A stretch of 64,000 nucleotides of DNA from Arthrobacter woluwensis (GTDB lineage: Bacteria > Actinomycetota > Actinomycetes > Actinomycetales > Micrococcaceae): contig NZ_JAUSXR010000001.1 of the NCBI RefSeq assembly GCF_030816155.1, forward strand, positions 744,001 to 808,000, written 5' to 3'. Below are positions 18,229-27,358 of the stretch, one piece after another. How positions within the stretch are numbered: position 1 is the stretch's first letter; each line of letters begins with the position of its first letter. A program made the position numbers and the translations under genes. The notes beneath the pieces were generated by a model. That model made no database searches, was not told where the DNA came from, and was given only the letters and a program-made list of their open reading frames with translations.

Positions 18229-18283
18229 CCTTGCACTTTCTCCGGGCTCAGGGTGCTGCGAGCCCGAGAAAGTGCAACGTCAA
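18225..18283. repeat. 58-bp palindromic repeat family, copy A
   Basis: A 59-bp inverted repeat: TTGACCTTGCACTTTCTC (from 18225) pairs with GAGAAAGTGCAACGTCAA (to 18283). It lies between two convergent genes and supplies the stop codons of both, TGA at 18226-18228 on the plus strand and TGA at 18282-18280 on the minus strand. It probably acts as a bidirectional terminator. Related copies are at 18544 (half) and 19368. Confidence 0.8.
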
Positions 18284-18483
18284 CGGCGGCGCGGCGTCGT
18301 CAGACTGGGGACCCCGGCGAGGTCGGGGGTGTGGCGGCGGACGGACCGCTGCCAGAGCACGACGACGAGTCCAGCACAGGCGAGCAGGAACCCGTTGACG
18401 AATCCGAGTGGTCCCCAGGACGCGGCGTAGAGCCCCATGCTCACCACATACGCGAGCCAGTTGAACCTCCGTGGTGCGGTCAT
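18280..18483 (-). CDS. Small membrane protein, two helices
   Basis: About 67 residues with two membrane helices (LAYVVSMGLYAASWG and FVNGFLLACAGLVVVLW) and a basic C-terminal tail, WQRSVRRH. No family recognised. I start at the ATG at 18483 because TAGCAT lies 7 nt upstream as a leaderless -10 box; an ATG at 18492 would add three residues. The codon choice and clean hydrophobic pattern support a real gene. It converges on the gene at 17242, with a repeat between them. Confidence 0.6.
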   Translation of the reverse strand: MTAPRRFNWLAYVVSMGLYAASWGPLGFVNGFLLACAGLVVVLWQRSVRRHTPDLAGVPSLTTPRRR

Positions 18484-18543
18484 ACACGCCATGCTACGAC
18501 CGGTGCACGTGGGTGCGGCGCCCCCTGGGGCAAGAGTTCCAGG

Positions 18544-18564
18544 TTGACCTTGCAGTTTCTCGGG
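18544..18564 (+). repeat. 58-bp palindromic repeat family, half copy B
   Basis: The 21-bp left arm of the repeat (beginning TTGACCTTGCAG, ending CTCGGG) is present, but the loop and right arm are absent. It is identical over 21 bp to the left arm of copy C at 19368-19388 and in the same orientation. It marks the left border of the AT-richer segment with the secreted protein. Confidence 0.75.
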
Positions 18565-18683
18565 TTCACGCAGAGATTGCGATCCACCTCTGGCCTTGCG
18601 CGTTCGAGAGAAGGCCCGGCCCGACGCTGACTACGTCGAACCGAGCCTTCACGTCATCCCGCGCGCAACCGCGAGCCTTACTG

Positions 18684-19172
18684 CTAAGGAGTGTTGTACT
18701 GAACGACAACGTATGGAACCGCTCCCCCGAGATTCACCTTCAGTCGCGAGTAGAACTGGCCAAATTGGCCGTTGCTGCTACTCATGGCCCTGTTAATCGA
18801 CCAAGCTCGGGATTCTCCGGGACAAATGGTCTGTGTGTTCCCGGTCCACTGAGTGCCACCACGGAACAGGGGGTCCGCAAGTGCGCACATCCCGTTCGGT
18901 TGGTTCGCTCCAGACCGAATCGCCACGGTCCTCAAGGTTCCGCGAGTGGGGGATTCAAGTTGCCAGGTGGCAGTGACAGTGAACTGAAAGACGCGATCGG
19001 CAGCGTCCTTGACCGTGAGATTTGCGACGGCACTTTGAATCTGTCGCACGTTCTGAAGCCTGATGGTCGCCTGCTCAGACGCGAAAGCCTGAGCTGGAAA
19101 ACCGAGTGTCATTCCAAAGATCACTGCCAGCACGGCGGCGAGCTTGCCGCAAAGGCGCCTCCACGAATTCAT
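18684..19172 (-). CDS. Secreted protein of unknown function in an AT-richer island
   Basis: 162 residues with a clear Sec signal peptide: basic MNSWRRLCGK, a hydrophobic core, and a probable cleavage site after QAFA (residue ~31). The mature part is ~130 residues, mostly polar beta-strand pattern, with two Cys (in NGMCALADP and TICPGES) that could form a disulfide. I recognise no family. A hand count of 18661-19320 gives about 55% G+C, whereas nearby genes are around 70%, so recent horizontal acquisition is likely. Upstream DNA is AT-rich with a tandem ACGTTT repeat (19265-19276). The segment is bordered by copies of a palindromic repeat. It lies between paaK and paaR without an evident link to them. 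Confidence 0.7.
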   Translation of the reverse strand: MNSWRRLCGKLAAVLAVIFGMTLGFPAQAFASEQATIRLQNVRQIQSAVANLTVKDAADRVFQFTVTATWQLESPTRGTLRTVAIRSGANQPNGMCALADPLFRGGTQWTGNTQTICPGESRAWSINRAMSSSNGQFGQFYSRLKVNLGGAVPYVVVQYNTP

Positions 19173-19367
19173 GCCTACCCCAATCTGTTCAATTTCACAC
19201 GAGTCGAATTCATAAATCAGATGGAAAGCTGTGCCGGGTGCGACAAAGGCGATAGCACCCGCAAACGTTTACGTTTATAAATCCATCGTATTCATCATCG
19301 TGGAGTGAGGCAATGATCTGGTCTCACAAAGATCAAGGCGGGTTGCGGAGGCGGCGCGAGGTGTGTG

Positions 19368-19425
19368 TTGACCTTGCAGTTTCTCGGGACTGGGGGCCCG
19401 TAAGCCCGAGAAAGTGCAAGGTCGA
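19368..19425. repeat. 58-bp palindromic repeat family, copy C
   Basis: A 21-bp left arm (19368-19388) and right arm (19405-19425) pair with two mismatches. It lies downstream of the minus-strand paaR gene, where it can act as terminator, and upstream of the secreted-protein gene. The left arm matches half copy B exactly. Confidence 0.8.
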
Positions 19426-19462
19426 CGGCGAGGGCCGGCAATCGCACCCGGCCCGGCGCCGC

Positions 19463-20122
19463 TTATCGCGTCCGGATCCCATCCAGGAGCAGCGACAGCA
19501 CCTGGTCCGCCAGCCGCGCTGCGCCGTTCTTCTGCGCTGCGCCGCCGTCGCTCCGCTCCGGGCGGTACCACTCGCGCACCGAGTTGATCATGCCGAAGAC
19601 GAGGCGCGCCGTGGTCTTGGCGTCGACGTCCGAGCGGATGCCGCCCTGGTCGATCGCCTCCTGGACCACGGCGGCCACCGCGTGGTTGTACGTCCTTCGC
19701 TGCTCCAGGGCCCAGCGCTCCGTCTCGGTGTTCCCGTGCACGTTCAACAGCAGCGTCACGTAGGGGAGCCGCTCCGTCAGGATTTCGATGTTGCGGCGGA
19801 TCAAGAACCGCAGCCGGTCGATCGCCGGGCCGGTGGTGGCCTCCGGCTCGGTGATAGTGGCCATGAGTGGTTCGAGCGCCTTCTCGAGGCCGAGCCGGAG
19901 CAGCTGTTCCTTGCTCTCGATGTGGTGGTAGATCGAGGACTTGGAGAGCCCGGACGCCTGGGAGAGGTGCTGGAAGCTCGTGCCGTCGTACCCGCGTTCC
20001 GTGAAGACCCGCACCGCCACGTCCAGGAGACGGTCCAGGGTGTAGGGCTCGCGGGCCGCCGGTTTCCTATCGGCGCTACTTTTCTCGAGAGTCCTGTCCT
20101 CGAGGGTCTCCTGGGTGCGCAT
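19463..20122 (-). CDS. paaR: TetR family repressor of the paa genes (PaaR)
   Basis: 219-residue TetR regulator. The N-terminal helix-turn-helix (residues ~28-75) contains GYDGTSFQHLSQASGLSKSSIYHHI. The C-terminal ligand domain ends in ARLVFGMINSVREWYRPE, closely shared with the regulator at 30219, so the two are paralogues. It lies 25 bp after paaZ on the same strand and is probably co-transcribed with it. Actinobacterial PaaR repressors respond to phenylacetyl-CoA, and the matching operators at paaK and paaA fit that role. The ligand and targets are inferred from context, not shown. Confidence 0.8.
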   Translation of the reverse strand: MRTQETLEDRTLEKSSADRKPAAREPYTLDRLLDVAVRVFTERGYDGTSFQHLSQASGLSKSSIYHHIESKEQLLRLGLEKALEPLMATITEPEATTGPAIDRLRFLIRRNIEILTERLPYVTLLLNVHGNTETERWALEQRRTYNHAVAAVVQEAIDQGGIRSDVDAKTTARLVFGMINSVREWYRPERSDGGAAQKNGAARLADQVLSLLLDGIRTR

Positions 20123-20147
20123 CGGATCATCTTCCCACGGTGCCGCG

Positions 20148-22193
20148 TCAGCCGGCGGCGGGCGTGAGTTCCTTCGCCACGAGGGTCAGCACGTCGTACG
20201 TGGCCACGGTCTCGCCGTCCTGATTCCGCACCACGGCATCCCACCGGACCTCGCCGTAATCGGCGGAGTTCCGCGGCGTGATCTGCTTGACGGTGAGGTC
20301 CACGGCGATGGAATCCCCAGCCTTGACCGGCGTCAGGAACCGCAGATGGTCCACGCCGAAGTTGGCGAGCACCGGTCCCGGGTTCGGCTCCACGAAGAGG
20401 CCGGCGGCCAGCGACACCACGAGGTATCCGTGTGCCACGATCCCGCCGAACAGGGGGTTGGCTGCGGCGGCCTCCGGATCGGTGTGTGCGTAGAACCGGT
20501 CGCCCGTGAAGTCGGCGAAGTGGTCGATGTCCTCGAGGGTCACGGTGCGGGGCGCGGAGCTGATGCCGTCCCCGATCTTCAGTTCCGCGAGGCTCTTCCG
20601 GAACGGGTGCACCTCGCCCACATCGCGGCGGGAACCGGTGGTCCAGCGCCCGGTGATGGCGGTGATCATGTCGGGCGAGCCCTGGATGGCCGTGCGCTGC
20701 ATGTGGTGCAGGATGCCGCGGATGCCACCGAGCTCCTCGCCACCGCCCGCGCGGCCCGGACCGCCGTGGACCAGCACCGGCAGAGGGCTGCCGTGCCCGG
20801 TCGACTCGCCGGCGTCGTCGCGGTCCAGGACCAGCACGCGGCCATGCCACGGCGCGAGGCCCAGCGTGACCTCGCGGGCGATCCGCGGATCGTGCGTCAC
20901 GAGCGACGCCGCCAGGCTGCCCTTGCCGCGCGCCGCCAGGGCGATCGCCTCCTCCGTGGTCCGGTACGTCAGCACCGTGCTCACGGGGCCGAAAGGCTCG
21001 ACGTCGTGCGGCTCGCTCGCGCCCTCGCGCGCCTTCAGGAGGACGGGGGAGAGGAAGGCGCCGGCCTCGGCGTCGGCGCCGACGGTGTCCACCCGGTCCG
21101 GATCGCCGAACACGACGTCGGCCCCGCGGCGCAGCTCGTCGATCGCCTTCCGGACCTCGTCGCGCTGCTCGCGGCTGGCCAGGGCGCCCATGCGCACGGA
21201 CTCATTGGCCGGGTCGCCCACCACGGTCTTCGCCAAGCGGCCGCTGAGGGCCTGGATGACGGCGTCCGCGAGGTGCTCGGGCACGATCGCCCGGCGGATC
21301 GCGGTGCACTTCTGGCCCGCCTTGACGGTCATCTCCGCCACGACGCCCTTGATGAAGAGGTCGAACTCGGGGTCCTCGGGCGTGACGTCCAGGCCCAGGA
21401 TGGAGCAGTTCAGGGAATCGGCCTCCACGCCGAGGCGCACCCCGCGTTCCAGCACGGCCGGGTGACGGCGCAGGAGATCCGCGGTGGACGCGGAGCCGGT
21501 GAAGTCCACGGAGTCCTGCTCGCCGAGGTGGTCGAGAAGGTCGCCCGCCGAGCCGCTGACCAGCTGGAGCGATCCTTCGGGCAGGATGCCGGATTCGATG
21601 ATGCGGCGCACGACGGCCTCGGTCAGGTAGGAGGTCTGGCTGGCCGGCTTCACGATGCTCGGCAGGCCGGCCAGGAAGGCCGGGGCGAGCTTTTCGAGCA
21701 TGCCCCAGACGGGGAAGTTGAACGCGTTGATCTGGACCGCGACGCCGGTCCGGGACGTGTAGAGGTGCTGGCCCACGAAGGTGCCGTTGCGGCTCAGGGG
21801 CTCCACGCCGCCGTCGAGCATCACGGTGTCGTTGGGGAGTTCGCGGCGGCCCTTGCTCGCATAGGAGAAGAGGGTGCCGATGCCGCCGTCGATGTCCACG
21901 AAGGAGTCGCGCTTCGTGGCGCCGGTGCGGAAGGAGAGGGCGTAGAACTCGTCCTTGAGTCCGCCGAGGTGCAGGGCCAGCTCCTTGAGGAGGAGCGCGC
22001 GTTCGTGGAAGGTCAGCCGCCGCACGGCCGGTCCGCCGACGTCGCGGGCGTGGCGCACCATCGCGGCGTAGTCGAGGCCCGTGGTGGACACGCGTGCCAC
22101 TTCCTCCCCGGTGACCGCGTCCAGCAGCGGCTTCCCGGCGTCGTCGGCGCGGAACCAGTGTCCTGCGGCGTAGCTCTCCAGCAATGGGCTCAT
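20148..22193 (-). CDS. paaZ: PaaZ, oxepin-CoA hydrolase / 3-oxo-5,6-dehydrosuberyl-CoA semialdehyde dehydrogenase
   Basis: 681-residue bifunctional ring-opening enzyme. The N-terminal aldehyde dehydrogenase domain (~1-520) has the catalytic Cys296 in KAGQKCTAI and the general-base region GVEADSLN. The C-terminal MaoC-like hydratase (~535-681) has Asp565 and His570 in GDRFYAHTD, matching the catalytic pair of this family. It opens the seven-membered oxepin-CoA ring and oxidises the resulting aldehyde. The ATG at 22193 follows AGAGGA; the frame continues upstream only by shadow coding. It is divergent from paaABCDE and shares the intergenic operator region. Confidence 0.93.
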   Translation of the reverse strand: MSPLLESYAAGHWFRADDAGKPLLDAVTGEEVARVSTTGLDYAAMVRHARDVGGPAVRRLTFHERALLLKELALHLGGLKDEFYALSFRTGATKRDSFVDIDGGIGTLFSYASKGRRELPNDTVMLDGGVEPLSRNGTFVGQHLYTSRTGVAVQINAFNFPVWGMLEKLAPAFLAGLPSIVKPASQTSYLTEAVVRRIIESGILPEGSLQLVSGSAGDLLDHLGEQDSVDFTGSASTADLLRRHPAVLERGVRLGVEADSLNCSILGLDVTPEDPEFDLFIKGVVAEMTVKAGQKCTAIRRAIVPEHLADAVIQALSGRLAKTVVGDPANESVRMGALASREQRDEVRKAIDELRRGADVVFGDPDRVDTVGADAEAGAFLSPVLLKAREGASEPHDVEPFGPVSTVLTYRTTEEAIALAARGKGSLAASLVTHDPRIAREVTLGLAPWHGRVLVLDRDDAGESTGHGSPLPVLVHGGPGRAGGGEELGGIRGILHHMQRTAIQGSPDMITAITGRWTTGSRRDVGEVHPFRKSLAELKIGDGISSAPRTVTLEDIDHFADFTGDRFYAHTDPEAAAANPLFGGIVAHGYLVVSLAAGLFVEPNPGPVLANFGVDHLRFLTPVKAGDSIAVDLTVKQITPRNSADYGEVRWDAVVRNQDGETVATYDVLTLVAKELTPAAG

Positions 22194-22285
22194 GGGAGGT
22201 CCTCTCGTGATCCGGCGATGCTCTCGACCCGCCCTCGCCCGGCCCTTCCGGGACCATTGCGCAAGGGGTGTGTCCTGTGCCACAG

Positions 22286-22305
22286 TAGTACAGAATGTTC
22301 GGTCA
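22286..22305 (+). promoter_or_regulatory. paaA promoter with PaaR-type operator
   Basis: TAGTAC followed at once by GAATGTTCGGTCAGTAA repeats the paaK arrangement almost base for base. The inverted repeat (22289-22305) lies 31 bp upstream of the paaA ATG and 96 bp upstream of the divergent paaZ start, so it could serve both. Confidence 0.7.
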
Positions 22306-22335
22306 GTAAATAGAGCGAACCCTCCAGGAGGTGCC

Positions 22336-23313
22336 ATGTCATCCGCAGTCGCCGAGCCGCAGCTTGAGGCGGAATTCGAAGCCATCGTGGGCCATAAGGA
22401 CCGGATCGAACCCCGGGACTGGATGCCCGAGGCCTACCGGAAGACCCTGATCCGTCAGGTCGCCCAGCACGCCCACTCGGAGATCATCGGCATGCAGCCG
22501 GAGGGGAACTGGATCGGACGCGCGCCGTCCCTGCGCCGCAAGGCGATCCTGCTCGCCAAGGTCCAGGACGAGGCCGGTCACGGACTGTACCTCTACTCCG
22601 CCGCCGAGACCCTGGGCATCTCCCGCGACGAGCTGACGGAACTGCTGATCTCCGGCAAGCAGAAGTACTCGTCGATCTTCAATTACCCGACGCTCTCCTA
22701 CACCGATGTGGGGACGATCGGCTGGCTCGTGGACGGGGCCGCCATCTGCAATCAGGTGCCGCTCTGCCGGACGTCCTTCGGACCGTACGGCCGCGCGATG
22801 ATCCGTATCTGCAAGGAGGAGTCCTTCCACCAGCGTCAGGGCTACGAGCTCCTCATGACCATGATGCGCGGCACCGAGGAGCAGCGGGCCATGGTGCAGG
22901 AGTCCGTGAACCGTTTCTGGTGGCCGGCGCTCATGATGTTCGGTCCGCCGGACGACGCGTCGCCCAACACGGCGCAGTCCATGGCCTGGGGCATCAAGAC
23001 CCACACCAATGACGAGCTCCGCCAGAAGTTCGTGGACATGTCCGTCCCGCAGGCCGAGGCGCTCGGCGTGACGTTCCCGGACCCGGAGCTGCGCTGGAAC
23101 GAGGAACGCGGCCACTACGACTTCGGCCAGCCCGACTGGGACGAGTTCTGGTCCGTGGTCAAGGGCGACGGGCCGTGTAACGCCCAGCGCCTGGCCCACC
23201 GCAAGCGGGCCTGGGACGACGGCGCCTGGGTGCGGGAGGCCGCCCTGGCGTTCGCCGCCAAGGAAGCCGACGGAGCCCTTGAAGCCGACGGAACCGAGGA
23301 GACCCAGCGATGA
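22336..23313 (+). CDS. paaA: Phenylacetyl-CoA epoxidase catalytic subunit PaaA
   Basis: 325-residue di-iron subunit of the multicomponent phenylacetyl-CoA 1,2-epoxidase. The iron-binding helices are recognisable: HSEIIG, the [11 protein letters not shown] motif and later [10 protein letters not shown]. It hydroxylates/epoxidises the ring of phenylacetyl-CoA with electrons from PaaE. The ATG lies 5 nt after AGGAGG; the upstream in-frame extension runs across the operator and is rejected. The stop overlaps paaB (ATGA), the first of many coupled junctions in this operon. Confidence 0.95.
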   Translation: MSSAVAEPQLEAEFEAIVGHKDRIEPRDWMPEAYRKTLIRQVAQHAHSEIIGMQPEGNWIGRAPSLRRKAILLAKVQDEAGHGLYLYSAAETLGISRDELTELLISGKQKYSSIFNYPTLSYTDVGTIGWLVDGAAICNQVPLCRTSFGPYGRAMIRICKEESFHQRQGYELLMTMMRGTEEQRAMVQESVNRFWWPALMMFGPPDDASPNTAQSMAWGIKTHTNDELRQKFVDMSVPQAEALGVTFPDPELRWNEERGHYDFGQPDWDEFWSVVKGDGPCNAQRLAHRKRAWDDGAWVREAALAFAAKEADGALEADGTEETQR

Positions 23314-23606
23314 CCGAGCAGATCCGCGCCGAATGGCCGCTCTACGAGGTGTTCATCCGCGGCAAGCGCGGCCTGAACCACGTCCACGTCGGCTCCGTGC
23401 ACGCCCCGGACGGTCAGATGGCCCTGCGCCACGCGCGGGACGTCTACACCCGCCGCAACGAAGGGGTGAGCATCTGGGTGGTGCCCTCCGCGGACATCAT
23501 CGCGTCCAGCCCGGAGGAGAAGGACCCGCTCTTCGCCCCGAGCGGTGACAAGGCCTACCGGCATCCCACCTTCTACGACATCCCGGACAACGTCCCCCAC
23601 ATGTGA
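23310..23606 (+). CDS. paaB: Phenylacetyl-CoA epoxidase subunit PaaB
   Basis: 98-residue small subunit, standard length, with the family pattern [21 protein letters not shown] and the closing [16 protein letters not shown]. PaaB bridges the PaaA-PaaC subcomplexes and is needed for activity. Its ATG overlaps the paaA stop by 4 bp. Confidence 0.95.
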   Translation: MTEQIRAEWPLYEVFIRGKRGLNHVHVGSVHAPDGQMALRHARDVYTRRNEGVSIWVVPSADIIASSPEEKDPLFAPSGDKAYRHPTFYDIPDNVPHM

Positions 23607-23623
23607 GGGGAGGAGGACAGCTC

Positions 23624-24559
23624 ATGAGTGAAGCGCACATCCAGCCCGAAGGCGAACATGACAACGCCTACGCCGGTCTCCTGGTCAACGACGCCCACTG
23701 GGCGTTCGGGACCGACTTCGAGGACCCCCTCGCAGGCGTCGACACCACGGTGCCGGAAGGCGTGGACCCCGCGGAACTCGCGGCGTACTGCCTCATGCTC
23801 GGCGACGACGCCCTCGTCTTCTCCCAGCGGCTCTCCGAGTGGTGCAGCAACGCCCCGGACCTGGAGGAGGACATCGCCCTGGCCAACATCGCGCTGGATC
23901 TCCTCGGCCAGTCCCGGCTGCTGCTGGCCCGGGCTGCCGCCGCGGACCCGGCCATGGTGCCGGCGCTGCCCGAGGGTTCGCCGGTGCCGGACGAGGACCG
24001 GCTGGCGTACTTCCGCGATGACCAGCAGTTCCGCAACGTCCGGCTCGCGGAGCTTCCCACGGGCGACTTCGCGGAGATCATCGTCCGCGTGCTGCTCTTC
24101 GCCACCTGGCGTCTGGCCCTCTTCGAGCGCCTGAGCCGCAGCCGCGACGCCGTGCTGGCCGCGGTCGCCGCCAAGGGTGTCAAGGAACTCAGCTACCACC
24201 GGGACTACGTGGGCCGCTGGTTCGTGGTCCTCGCCCAGGGCACGGACGAGTCCCGGAGCCGGCTGCTCGCCGCGCTCCAGGGCCTCTGGCCGTTCACCGG
24301 CGAACTGTTCACCTCGCACGCCGTGGAGCGGTCGCTCGCCGCGGCCGGAGCCGGCGTCGACCCCTCCGAGGTCAAGGCCGAGGTGATGGGGGTCCTGGAG
24401 CACGTCTTCGACGCGGCCCGGGTGCAGGTCCCGCAAGGCGGTTCGCTGGCCGGGGTTCAGGGCCGTCTCGGCCGCGACGGGATGCACACCGAGGCGCTCA
24501 GCAGGATGCTCGCCGAGATGCAGGTGGTGGCACGCGCCCACCCGGAGGGACGCTGGTGA
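23624..24559 (+). CDS. paaC: Phenylacetyl-CoA epoxidase structural subunit PaaC
   Basis: 311-residue ferritin-like structural subunit that pairs with PaaA. Typical stretches are ALVFSQRLSEWCSNAP, DLLGQSRLLLARAA and LSYHRDYVGRW. The frame opens at 23603, but AGGAGGACAG precedes the ATG at 23624, which gives the normal N-terminus. The last codons overlap the paaD GTG. Confidence 0.92.
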   Translation: MSEAHIQPEGEHDNAYAGLLVNDAHWAFGTDFEDPLAGVDTTVPEGVDPAELAAYCLMLGDDALVFSQRLSEWCSNAPDLEEDIALANIALDLLGQSRLLLARAAAADPAMVPALPEGSPVPDEDRLAYFRDDQQFRNVRLAELPTGDFAEIIVRVLLFATWRLALFERLSRSRDAVLAAVAAKGVKELSYHRDYVGRWFVVLAQGTDESRSRLLAALQGLWPFTGELFTSHAVERSLAAAGAGVDPSEVKAEVMGVLEHVFDAARVQVPQGGSLAGVQGRLGRDGMHTEALSRMLAEMQVVARAHPEGRW

Positions 24560-25065
24560 TCGCCGTGGACACCCTCGAACGGGCCTGGGCCGCGGCCGCC
24601 CGCGTGGTGGACCCCGAGCTGCCCATGCTCACGCTGATCGACCTGGGCGTGCTGCGGGACATCGCGGTGGACGACGACGGCGCCGTGGTCGCCGCGATCA
24701 CCCCCACCTACTCGGGGTGCCCGGCCATGGCCGCCATGCGGGACGATCTGCTGCGCGAGTTCCAGGACGCCGGCTTGGAGGACGCCCGGGTGCGGGTGGC
24801 CCTCGAACCGGCGTGGACCACGGACTGGATCACCCCCGAGGGCCGGGCGGCGCTGGCCGCCGCCGGGATCTCGCCCCCGGGGACCGCGCCGCGCCGCAGC
24901 GGACCCGTGACCATCAGCCTCCTGCCCACCCGCCGCGCGGTGCACTGCCCGCAGTGCGGGAGCGCCGACGTCGAACTCAGCTCCGAATTCGGCTCCACGG
25001 CCTGCAAGGCCATGTACCGCTGCCGGGCCTGCCTGGAGCCCTTCGACCACGTGAAGGAGATCTGA
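24556..25065 (+). CDS. paaD: Phenylacetyl-CoA epoxidase maturation protein PaaD
   Basis: 169-residue MIP18/DUF59-type protein that helps assemble iron centres of the epoxidase. The DUF59 part has DPELPMLTLIDLGVLR and the conserved TPTYSGCPA loop. A C-terminal zinc ribbon is formed by CPQC and CRAC. The GTG start overlaps the paaC stop. Length and domain order are standard. Confidence 0.92.
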   Translation: MIAVDTLERAWAAAARVVDPELPMLTLIDLGVLRDIAVDDDGAVVAAITPTYSGCPAMAAMRDDLLREFQDAGLEDARVRVALEPAWTTDWITPEGRAALAAAGISPPGTAPRRSGPVTISLLPTRRAVHCPQCGSADVELSSEFGSTACKAMYRCRACLEPFDHVKEI

Positions 25066-25066
25066 C

Positions 25067-26152
25067 ATGACGCTCATCGCCGACCCGGACACCGGGAGCC
25101 GCACCGCCTTCCACCCGCTCACGGTCTCCTCCGTCGAAGCGCTCACGGACGATTCCGCCGCCGTCACCTTCTCCGTGCCGGAGGAGCTGCGGGAGCTGTT
25201 CGCCTTCGACGCCGGCCAGTCCCTGACACTCCGCCGGGTGATCGACGGAGTGGAGCACCGCCGGACCTACTCGATCTGCTCACCGGCCGGCGCCGCGCCT
25301 CGGATCGGTGTGCGGGAGATCCCGGACGGGCTGTTCTCCTCGTGGCTCGTGCGTCAGGTGCGTCCCGGCGACACGGTCGAAGTGCAGCCTCCGAGCGGGA
25401 GCTTCCGGGCCGATCCGCTGCTCGCCGGACGGCACCTCTGCATCGCGGCCGGGTCCGGCATCACCCCGATGCTCTCCATCGCGGCCACGATCCTGACCCA
25501 CCCGGACTCCGAGGTCACCCTTCTGTATGGCAACCGGACCACCAACTCCGTGATGTTCGCCGAGGAGCTCTCCGACCTCAAGGACGCCCATCCGCGGCAG
25601 CTGGACCTCATCCACATCCTGTCCAGGGAGCCGCGGGACGTGGAGCTGTTCTCCGGCCGGCTCGACGCCGACCGCCTCCGCAGGCTCCTCGGCGTGCTGG
25701 TGCCCGTGCAGGACATGGACCACGTGTGGCTGTGCGGGCCGTTCGCCATGCTCACCGAGGCCCGCGAGGTGCTCGAAGAGCTCGGGGTGCCCCGGGAGCG
25801 GATCCACTTCGAACTGTTCTACGTAGACGAGCCGCCGCCCCAGCTCCGGCACGCCGACCGCGTGGCCGAGGGCGTCACGAGCGAGGTGACCGTGGTCCTT
25901 GACGGCCGCACCACCACGACCGCGATGCAACGCGACATGTCCGTGCTGGACTCGGCGCAGCTGGTCCGGACGGATCTGCCGTTCGCCTGCAAGGGCGGGG
26001 TCTGCGGGACCTGCCGTGCCAAGCTCTGCGGGGGAGAGGTGGACATGGTCCGCAACTACGCGCTGGAGCCGGCGGAGATCGCGGCGGGCTTCGTCCTCAC
26101 CTGCCAGAGTTACCCGGTGAGCGAGGAGCTCACGGTGGACTTCGACGCCTGA
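25067..26152 (+). CDS. paaE: Phenylacetyl-CoA epoxidase reductase PaaE
   Basis: 361-residue electron-transfer subunit passing electrons from NADPH to PaaA. An FAD-binding ferredoxin-reductase domain (RRTYSICSP; residues ~1-110) and nucleotide domain (GSGITPML) are followed by a C-terminal plant-type 2Fe-2S ferredoxin with CKGGVCGTCRAKLCGG and a fourth Cys in LTCQSYP. It begins 1 nt after paaD. A 39-bp gap with an AGGAG site separates it from the thiolase gene. Confidence 0.94.
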   Translation: MTLIADPDTGSRTAFHPLTVSSVEALTDDSAAVTFSVPEELRELFAFDAGQSLTLRRVIDGVEHRRTYSICSPAGAAPRIGVREIPDGLFSSWLVRQVRPGDTVEVQPPSGSFRADPLLAGRHLCIAAGSGITPMLSIAATILTHPDSEVTLLYGNRTTNSVMFAEELSDLKDAHPRQLDLIHILSREPRDVELFSGRLDADRLRRLLGVLVPVQDMDHVWLCGPFAMLTEAREVLEELGVPRERIHFELFYVDEPPPQLRHADRVAEGVTSEVTVVLDGRTTTTAMQRDMSVLDSAQLVRTDLPFACKGGVCGTCRAKLCGGEVDMVRNYALEPAEIAAGFVLTCQSYPVSEELTVDFDA

Positions 26153-26191
26153 ACCCGCCCCAGCAAACACCCGGAACACGACAGGAGCACG

Positions 26192-27358
26192 ATGAACGAG
26201 GTCTTCCTTCTCGACGGGGTCCGCACCCCGATCGGCCGGTACGGCGGATCGCTCGCCGGTGAGCGTCCGGACGATCTGGCCGCCCTGACGGTGCGCACCG
26301 CGGTGGAGCGCAGCGGGGTGGATCCGGAGGCGATCGACGAGGTGATCCTGGGCGCCGCGAACCAGGCCGGCGAGGACAACCGGAACGTCGCCCGCATGGC
26401 CGTCCTGCTGGCGGGACTTCCGGACAGCATCCCCGGCTTCACGGTCAACAGGCTGTGCGCCTCCGGGATGACGGCGATCACCACGGCGCGGCAGATGATC
26501 GCCGCGGGGGACGCCGACGTCGTCGTGGCCGGCGGGGTGGAGTCCATGACCCGCGCGCCGTGGGTCACCGGGAAGCCGTCCCGGGCGTGGGCGAAGCCGG
26601 GGGAGAGCTGGGACACCTCGATCGGCTGGCGCTTCACCAACCCGCGCTTCGACGCGGACACCACCCTCTCGATGCCGCAGACGGCCGAACGGGTCGCCGA
26701 GCGCTGGGGCCTCGGCCGCGAGGAGCTGGACGCGTTCGCGCTCCGCTCCCACGAACGGGCGCTCGCCGCCCAGCGGGAAGGTCTCTTCGCGCGGGAGATC
26801 GTGCCGGTGGGGGACTTCGCGCAGGACGAGGGCCCGCGCGCCGACACGACCGCGGAGAAGCTCGCCGCGCTGCGGCCCCTGCACGGCCCGGGCGGCGTGA
26901 TCACGGCAGGGAACTCCAGCTCCCTGAACGACGGCGCGGCCGCCGTCGTGCTGGTCAGCGAACGGTTCGCACTCGCGCAGGGTCTGACGCCGCGCGCCCG
27001 CGTCGTGGGCGGCGCCAATGCCGGGGTCGCCCCGGACATCATGGGGATCGGCCCGGTCCCTGCCAGCCGCAAGGTCCTCGACCGTGCCGGGTGGACCGTG
27101 GACGACCTGGACGCGGTGGAGCTGAACGAGGCGTTCGCGTCCCAGTCGCTCGCCTGCATCCGGGAGCTGGGCCTGGACGAGGCGACGGTCAACGCCTGGG
27201 GCGGCGCCATCGCCCTCGGGCATCCGCTCGGCTGTTCCGGCGCACGGATCGCGCTCACGCTGCTGAGCCGTCTGGAGCACGACGGCGTCCGCCGCGGCCT
27301 CGCGGCAATGTGCGTCGGCGTCGGGCAGGGTTCCGCGCTGCTGCTGGAGCGGGCATGA
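26192..27358 (+). CDS. paaJ: Thiolase, 3-oxoadipyl-CoA / 3-oxo-5,6-dehydrosuberyl-CoA type (PaaJ/PcaF-like)
   Basis: 388-residue thiolase. The nucleophile Cys89 is in NRLCASGM; NEAFASQ, the His in GHPLGCSGAR and the second Cys near the C-terminus are all present. Located in the paa operon, it should release acetyl-CoA and succinyl-CoA in the last steps of the route. Sequence alone does not separate PaaJ from PcaF or general acetyl-CoA acyltransferases, so the symbol rests on context. The following enoyl-CoA hydratase starts within its stop codon (ATGA). Confidence 0.88.
   Translation: MNEVFLLDGVRTPIGRYGGSLAGERPDDLAALTVRTAVERSGVDPEAIDEVILGAANQAGEDNRNVARMAVLLAGLPDSIPGFTVNRLCASGMTAITTARQMIAAGDADVVVAGGVESMTRAPWVTGKPSRAWAKPGESWDTSIGWRFTNPRFDADTTLSMPQTAERVAERWGLGREELDAFALRSHERALAAQREGLFAREIVPVGDFAQDEGPRADTTAEKLAALRPLHGPGGVITAGNSSSLNDGAAAVVLVSERFALAQGLTPRARVVGGANAGVAPDIMGIGPVPASRKVLDRAGWTVDDLDAVELNEAFASQSLACIRELGLDEATVNAWGGAIALGHPLGCSGARIALTLLSRLEHDGVRRGLAAMCVGVGQGSALLLERA

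Noticed and set aside
18471..19280. A plus-strand 269-codon frame in the AT-richer segment
   Set aside because: It crosses the half repeat and is antisense to the secreted protein, which has a convincing signal peptide; no motif in the plus frame.
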